In this document: positions 58,301-64,000 of the stretch, piece by piece | Layout: the number at the start of each line of letters is the position of its first letter | Position numbering within the stretch: position 1 is the stretch's first letter | Source: Symbiodinium natans | Lineage: Eukaryota > Sar > Dinophyceae > Suessiales > Symbiodiniaceae | Length of the DNA: 64,000 bases | Reading direction: 5' to 3' | NCBI GenBank assembly: GCA_905221605.1 | Contig: CAJNDS010002782.1 | Span: 72,001-136,000 of the forward strand | Program-made: the position numbers and the translations under genes | Notes under the pieces: model-generated | The model's database searches: none | Told to the model about the DNA's origin: nothing | What the model saw: only the letters and a program-made list of their open reading frames with translations

Positions 58301-61300
58301 GCATGATTGTTCTCGCTGCTTCCGCATAGCCAGACTTGGAGCTTTGGAGCATTCACCAACTCCAAGTAGGGCCATGTGCACGTATCCTGGCTTCCCGCAT
58401 GCAGGAAGCTCACTTAGTGAGGTCTCTCGTCGTTTCTCGTACGCTTGAGAAAGTAAACTGGATGAGGGGTAGTCCATTGGTCCGTTTCAGGACCTCATGC
58501 CAGTCCGGGTCGATGTCGGGGACGGCCCTTCGCTGGGACGAAGTTTCCAAGACTCGTGTAGCCTTTGGACAACCAAACGTCATCTTGCTCCTGCGCAGTG
58601 CTGTTTGTATGTTTTCTTCTCAAGCCAGGGAGCCACCTTCATGCCATTCACTTGCAACAGATACCCAGAATGATTTGCTAACAGCCGCAAGCCTGCGGAG
58701 GATCGGAAAGGGGCGTGTCTGTTACTTGGTGTGACATGTCGTAAAGTGGATCGAGAGAACCGTTGCAAAGCAGCCGACTCGGCTTGTTCGTCGTAGATGG
58801 GCGCATCAGCACAATCTGCTTTCGGGGCCTTTCTGATCGTTGCCCCACGGCATTCTTCATGGTTCTCAATGCCAACTTCGTCCCCAAACCGCTCTGTCGG
58901 TCACCCTTTGATGTGTCAGCATCAGCGCGACTACTGAAAGCCCCAAAGCCCCTTGGGCACTCCCAGGATCGACGGGCATCTCAGGGGACAGTTCCCTGTT
59001 GGAGCTGACAAGGCCATGCTCTGCTTCTAGGGGGATGCACTTGGAGGAGTTTTGGCTGAGACGAGATCATTGTGTGTGTGCTGCTCGAATGCTTAGCTTC
59101 GGGTACCCAGTCACTTGCCTCCTTCGTGACCCCAAGATTTGAGAATTATGTTTTGCCAGTAGGACCTGGCCCCTGTCCATGCATCGAAAGTAGGGTTAGG
59201 CTTTCACTTTTTTGTGGGGAGGGGGGCTGTTGTGTTGCGGAGATTCAGTGGAAACCTAGAAAAGTCTTCCTTCTGTAAGGCCGACGTCTGGGCTGTTGGG
59301 GCATTGGCCTACCGCCTACTGACTGGGGCCAGGCTCTCAGAATCCTTTGACGTCACTGCGCTATGCTGCGCATCTCTGTGGGATGCTGATGCTCATCAGG
59401 TTGCCCCGTTCCTGCCGAACTTGAGCACCAAGCGCAGGGACAAGAAAGAGGAGCTGCATAGACGTGGGTTCTGTAGAATTTTTGGGATCCCTTTTGAAGT
59501 TCTCGCTCTGTTCACCTCACAACTCTCAGGACCTCCTCAGCTTTATGCAGGAGGAGCCGGTGAGGTTTCTCAAATCGGCTTGGGCCCCTCTTCGGGTCTC
59601 CCCCTGTCTGTCTCTACCCTTTCCACATAGAACAGAACAGAACAAGAGAAGCCGAGAGAGGCGCAATCCAGCCTCTGAGGACTGGGCTGGCCACTCCTCG
59701 AGATGCATGGATGCCTTAGCCTCGGTTGTGGTCTGGAGGTATGTGCTTGTGGCATGCTCCTGGCAGTCAGGTGTATGCAGGTTTTGCTACATGAAGCAAC
59801 AGCAAAAACAGTCAGCTCCTGTTTTGTAGATCCCGAACCGTTGCGGGAGATTCTCCGCTGCACGGCTTCAAAGGCGGTCCGCCTCATGCTGCGCGTGACA
59901 CCATCCCTCCGCCCAAGTGCTGCTGCCATGAGCCGAGACGTTCCAGATATTCGACGGGCTTGAACAGGTTTAAGCAGTTCTGTTAGCTTTCGGGGTTTGA
60001 GCTAGTAGATTCTTGTGAAGCGGCTTCCGAAGCTCTTGAACCCAGTCCCTGCCATCACTTCGATCAGGTCGAAACTTAACCCCTAAGTCCCTAAGTGGCC
60101 AAAGCGCCTAAGGACCTCCTCCGCCACCCTTGGTTGAAGCTCGCGCGGGAGCCAGTGCCGTATGTTCGGGCCGCGGCCTCAGTCTTCAGCAGAGGTAACA
60201 CGAAAATAGGTTAAAACTATAGTTGGATTGCAGAAATTTGCAGGGGCAAGTGCTAGAGCATATTAAAGCTTCAGGCCCTCCAGCCCCCCCAGCCGTCAAG
60301 CCTGAAAGCCCTGAATTCAGTAGGCAGCTTGCAAGGCTGCAATTTGCATGGCTCCAACATGTTCCAACGAAGCAGCCTGGGCTCCTTGCCCGTGGAGTTT
60401 GCTTGCATCTTGGGAGGTGCATCGTCTGTTCGCGAACGGTTTGAATTATCTCAAGGACCTTCAGTGCGCAGTGCTAACAAGCCACTGTGTGTAGGGCACG
60501 CGGCAATAACAGAAGCTTGCTGTGAGGAAAGCCAGTTCAAGAAGCTGATAATGCGTGTGATCTCGGAGCAGATGCCCGAGAATGGCCCGCATATGCAGCA
60601 GGCTTTGATACACTGCTGGCATGGTTCGGCATCTTTGCCTTTACCTTGCAATCGCATTGTCTAAGAGTCTAACTCAACCGTTGTGACATTGGTTGTGGTA
60701 TGGCTTTGCATCCGTGTTTCCGTGCTCTGATTGCTCAACACATGCGCGATCATCTGCCCAACTTCACCAACTCCTTCACTTCCAAAAACTTCGGCAGCGT
60801 TTCAACGCGAACAGTGCAACAATGAGAGCTGAGGCAGACAATTGTGCAGTTGGCATACTAAGCATCCACCACGCTGACCTTTCTGTGGCTTTGCATGCAG
60901 GCTCAGAGCGTCTTTCGAGCTCTGGACAGGGATCGAGATTGCTTGTTGAGCCCAGCAGAGTTCATCGAGGCCCAGCTTCAGCTCTTCTAGCTTATGGTTT
61001 TATTGTAGCTTATGGTCCCATTTTCGGGCTCCATTTGTGAGGAATCCGATTGTGCGAGGTGTCCAAAAGGGATCCTAGTCTGGCCACGAAAAGTCTGAAA
61101 TTCATGTTCCCAAAAGCACCACTGGTCTCATCTGCCTGGGTTTTGCCTCGATCGCATAGGTCTGCGTAAGGCTTCCGCTTAAGCCTTGCAGCCCTGGGTG
61201 CGTAGGTTCCACGGCCCACGGCACAAGAACGTTCTTCGCAGCTGAATGATGATCAAAGCTCTCGCATATCAGTGGCCTACAAGAAATCATGCCACGCCCT

Positions 61301-62544
61301 GATCGTGATGGGAGTTTGTTGGCAGGGGTTGCGCCTCTTCCCAGACTTGATGGAACGTCTTGGTGAGGCTGGCTGCACACCCGTATCTTGCCTAGCTGAG
61401 TTGCCCTTTATATAGCCGGGAGGAGAATGATGAGAGTGATGAGAGTAGATGAGCAGAATCAACATGAATCAGGCGTTGGTCAGTGTAGCAAGAGAACTTA
61501 CAGGAACCAACTGGGGTTGTATAATAACCCCGCGGCTTGCGGTTTAGAAAGGAGTGCGCCCGAGTATCGTTTTGCTTGTAAAACGATAAGGAGTAAAAAA
61601 AAAGATAACTTTCTGCAGGGTTTTTGTTGTGTGGCCCCGTACACGCCTAACACCCCTTACACCCCTCACACCCCTAATTCTTTAGGTCAAAAACGATAAC
61701 AAAACGATAACCAGAACGAGAACTTTTTGTTCACGATGGGGTCTGTTGAAGGACCTGGACCATTCCAGGGTTGAAGATGTGTGCCCTGTGGTGACTCTGG
61801 TCTTGGGGTGTCTCTGGGGGCCTGGTGGAAGCCAAGTGCTCCGAAGCATTTCGTTTTATAAGCAAACGCTGTAAAACGATAAGAGTTCTAGCCAACAGTA
61901 CTGTGTTTTGTGCGCATACACTGTAAAACGATAAGGAGTAAAAAAAAACGATAACATTTTTGGGGACCAGCAGGTTTCCATCGGGGTTGTTATACAGCCC
62001 CAACTTGTCCTTGTTGAAGTTGGACTTCGGAGGGTCCTTTACCTTCAGGATCCGGAGCGGCTCTTCGAAGCTGCTGACCGCGATGGATCCGGGTCGCTGC
62101 CCAAGCGGCTGTTTGCAGTGGCGCGTGAGGATGTCTGCAGAATGCACAGGTTCTTAGACTCCAAAGAGTTCGCCGTGGCAGCCTAAGAAGTGTCGGTTCC
62201 GGCAGTGCAGATATGAGCACTGATGCCTTTGCCTTTTCAAAAAGATGTACTTGGCGCCAAAACCAGATTTACTCTTGTCCATCGTGCCGCTTGCCCAAAG
62301 GCTTGTACGATGCCTCCGGCAACAGCGCGCGAGCAAGAGGTGCACAAACTCAGAATAGTTCGGGCAGCGGGGCTGCGCCTCTGATGGAGAGCATTGCACT
62401 TGGAGCAGACAGCTGAGCCGGGGGCTCAAGGCCACCAGTGCACAGGTGATTTGGTACGCCTTCCGCGCCTTTGACGAAGACGCGCAGGATGTCACCGTGG
62501 AGAAGGCTTTGTACATGGCCAAGCTCTTGGAGGCCGCGGTGTGA
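55304..62544 (+). CDS. Calcium-dependent protein kinase-like protein with EF hands; kinase motifs degenerate
   Basis: Kinase pieces in order: 55304 onward (MPYVKVTEINRVLG, probable strand 3 Lys), 55405-55472 (LEVHMKVLCRISHPHLCK) joined over a 53-base GC-AG intron to 55526 onward (VIECFEDGEDERLVICRR), 56438-56493 (LMRQLLSALAHGHAQGLH, ending at the His where HRD would begin), about 56994 (LKIIGFGLA, where DFG is expected), 59280-59342 (ADVWAVGALAYRLLTGA), 59530-59559, and 59830 to about 59935 (AVRLMLRVTPSLRPSAAAM). Then the CDPK junction and calmodulin-like region: 60513-60601 (ESQFKKLIMRVISEQMPE), 60901-60969 (FRALDRDRDCLLSPAEFIE), 62049 onward (DPERLFEAADRDGSGSL), and 62413-62544 (WYAFRAFDEDAQDVTVEKA). 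Two EF loops look able to bind calcium; the third lacks the final Glu. No intact HRDLKPEN was found. Such kinases pass calcium signals on. Some exons are missing from the model. Confidence 0.75.
55808..55906. repeat. TGTATATTC minisatellite in a kinase intron
   Basis: About ten tandem copies of TATTCTGTA(T) with single-base variants. Confidence 0.9.
56066..56135. repeat. Two-copy 35-base tandem duplication
   Basis: 56066-56100 and 56101-56135 are identical except for one base. Each copy contains the palindrome CTACTAGTAG. Confidence 0.95.
57212..57466 (+). CDS. Candidate exons inside a kinase intron
   Basis: After a CACTCAG acceptor, 57219-57338 reads GYSILALQDRNVTAMAGCER and LRREIVRLGAASREPERDQK to TAA. 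A different frame from about 57378 to TGA 57464 reads AVSQALKGLPYTAMEGMLAA and ALDELSELH. Both look coding but do not fit a protein kinase, so they may be a nested gene or unrelated exons. No family recognised. Confidence 0.3.
61509..62006. mobile_element. Palindrome-rich element in the CDPK intron
   Basis: Two short palindromes, GGGGTTGTATAATAACCCC (61512-61530) and GGGGTTGTTATACAGCCCC (61983-62001), bracket about 450 bases and are inverted matches of each other (AACTGGGG against CCCCAACT). Inside, TAAAACGATAA-type words recur six times (61581, 61691, 61703, 61873, 61925, 61947), and one pairs with TATCGTTTT at 61565 as a perfect 9-base hairpin. It lies in the 1,079-base GC-AG intron between two EF-hand exons. 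Mobile nature is inferred from the inverted ends; no flanking duplication is clear. Confidence 0.5.
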
Positions 62545-62819
62545 CCACCTGGTGGCAGCTGTTGTCGACGCTTTGAGTGCGTTCTTTTATTAGTGCATTG
62601 CGAAAGGAACTCTGCAACGCAAGTTGAATGGCTTGTCAAGCCATCTCCTTCAGGGGCAGCTCCAGGCTAGCGAGCAAACAGCAGAGCTGCTTTCCGATAC
62701 TTGCCAGCATTCGCTGCTATCCGCTATGTTCCGCTGCTGCTGTCACGGCCGCTGAGTCACAATCTGCAGTGGTAGTCCTTAGGACTGGTTGGGGCTCCAG
62801 ATTCTTAGTCCACCCATGA

Positions 62820-63480
62820 GCTCACAGAAAAGAGGACCTACGGCTTTTTCACCGAGCATCATCTCGTCCAAAGAAACGTGCCTTTCAATGGCAATTCTCA
62901 GAAACAGGGGTGGGGGCGTGGGTGGGGGGGTGCAAAGCAACGAGTTTACCCAAAGACGAGCCCAAAGCGAGGTGCTGCAAGCAGAGCTACAAAACCTTCG
63001 GGTGCCTCTGAGGCGCGCTGTAAGCAGGGCTTAAGGTTTTTACATACAGCTTTCAAAGTTCGAAGGGCTTCGGGTATGAAGGGTTTAGGGATTAAATGCT
63101 TGAGGAGCATGATGGAGGGTTGCGATCGGGTTTACGTGGGGTAGTAATTAGAATCGACACCATACCGACCCTGTCCTGATGAGACGCACTGCCCGCAAGG
63201 CGAGAGCGAGCCGAGGAGGCAGAAGAAGAGGCGCCAGATTTTGCAGAACCCCAAAATCACCAAACCTGAAAGCCCTACTTGTCCTTCTAAACTTTCGATT
63301 CCAGGATACGGAGGGTGCGGAGGAGCTCCGGGCTGAAGGAGCGACGCGAAGTTTCACAGCTTTCCGATTTCCAGGGCCTCACGAGGGTGGAGCTTTGGTT
63401 TTCGAACCCTCAATCATGCTTCACTTTTGTAGGCTCTACAGTAGAACATCCTGGAACTCTAAACTAAGCGGCGTAAACCC
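62820..63480 (+). CDS. Weak exon-like frames near the right edge
   Basis: A frame at 62932-63030 reads EFTQRRAQSEVLQAELQNLR, coiled-coil-like. After a TTCCAG acceptor, 63304-63350 reads DTEGAEELRAEGATRSF. They may be exons of a gene that continues beyond the CDPK-like gene. No family recognised. Confidence 0.25.
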
Positions 63481-63734
63481 CTAACGCCACTCCGAGAGAC
63501 AGCAAGGTTTGCGGTACTCTTCTTTCCCTCCAAGTTTGGCTAGGATGGCGTGACGGTGCACGAGCTTGTACAAGTAGGTGCTGGTGCTCTTTGCATACAC
63601 TCAGGGGCTCGGGGCATCTCGGGACCATCGGTTCCCAGGTTCGAAAACGCTTCGAGCATGGATGTGAGGATCCCTGAAAAAATGCGATGGTGTTTGCAAA
63701 ATGATGCAGGATGTGGGAGTCCTTTCGTCTCGAC

Positions 63735-64000
63735 AAGGAGGTGGAGGCGGACAAGGAGGAGGAGGGAGGAGGAGGGAGGAGGAGGGAGGAGGAGGGGAGG
63801 AGGGAGGAGGAGGGAGGAGGAGGGGAGGAGGAGGAGAGGAGGAGGGAGAGAGGAGGGAGGAGGAGGGAGGAGGAGGAGGGGAGGAGGGGAGGAGGAGGGA
63901 GGAGGAGGGAGGAGGAGGAGGGAGGAGGAGAGGAGGGAGGAGGAGGAGGAGGAGGGAGGAGGGAGGAGGGAGGAGGGAGAGGAGGGGAGGGAGGGGAGGA
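63735..64000. repeat. GGA/GGGA purine tract running off the right edge
   Basis: Over 260 bases of GGAGGAGGGA units with almost no pyrimidine on the plus strand. The true length is unknown because the window ends inside it. Confidence 0.95.

Noticed and set aside
62413-62432. GGGGGCTCAAG resembling the spliced-leader 3' end
   Set aside because: Only eight bases match and they encode conserved residues of the CDPK C-terminal exon.

Overview
This window looks like nuclear DNA of a dinoflagellate, most likely of the Suessiales/Symbiodiniaceae type, although no marker fixes the species. The grounds are: coding sequence cut into many short exons; introns that begin with GT, GC or GA and end with AG, often with AGG at both boundaries; degenerate copies of the dinoflagellate spliced leader inside the DNA; interstitial TTTAGGG telomere-type arrays; a PPR gene of the dinoflagellate style; and a nearly one-way gene order. 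Only the first 91 bases carry a minus-strand gene. Every other gene I can support lies on the plus strand. The exon models below were assembled by reading and by matching intron phase, not by transcript evidence.

Layout. 1-91: start of a minus-strand gene running off the left edge. 658-2793: an unrecognised plus-strand gene. 3.1 kb: CT minisatellite. 4.1-5.2 kb: unassigned exons. 5.66-6.35 kb: a cold-shock-domain protein. 7.2-7.5 kb: unassigned exons. 9.97-11.63 kb: an AT-rich transposable element with terminal inverted repeats and a 9-base direct flank, followed by a GTAGGCCT minisatellite. 13.4-14.2 kb: a coiled-coil protein.

14.76-28.85 kb holds the centrepiece: an NAD(P)HX epimerase (NAXE/YjeF_N) gene whose ten or more exons stay in frame across 14 kb. 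Its introns contain other plus-strand genes: two unrecognised sets of exons and a PPR protein in intron 1 (8.46 kb), and a complete ADP/ATP-carrier-like gene in the 3.05-kb intron near the end. Telomere-type arrays also lie inside intron 1 and just downstream of the gene at 30.6-31.2 kb.

31.2-35.8 kb: two unrecognised multi-exon genes. 36-40.7 kb: mostly repeats, with a few candidate exons and a 450-base trinucleotide block. 41.0-42.06 kb: an intronless gene joining a possible ubiquitin-like segment to a fibrillarin fold that has lost its SAM-binding loop. 43.4 kb: a spliced-leader relict. 44.7-45.3 kb: an unrecognised gene. 46.28-53.82 kb: a Patched/NPC1-type sterol-sensing membrane transporter. 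55.3-62.54 kb: a calcium-dependent protein kinase (CDPK)-like gene whose kinase motifs look degenerate, with a palindrome-rich element in an intron between its EF hands. The right edge runs into a GGA purine repeat.

The genes do not form one obvious pathway: metabolite repair (NAXE), nucleotide-carrier-like transport, organelle or other RNA binding (PPR, cold shock), rRNA-methylase-like protein, sterol/lipid transport and calcium signalling. What they share is architecture: same-strand order, tiny introns and non-canonical splice donors.
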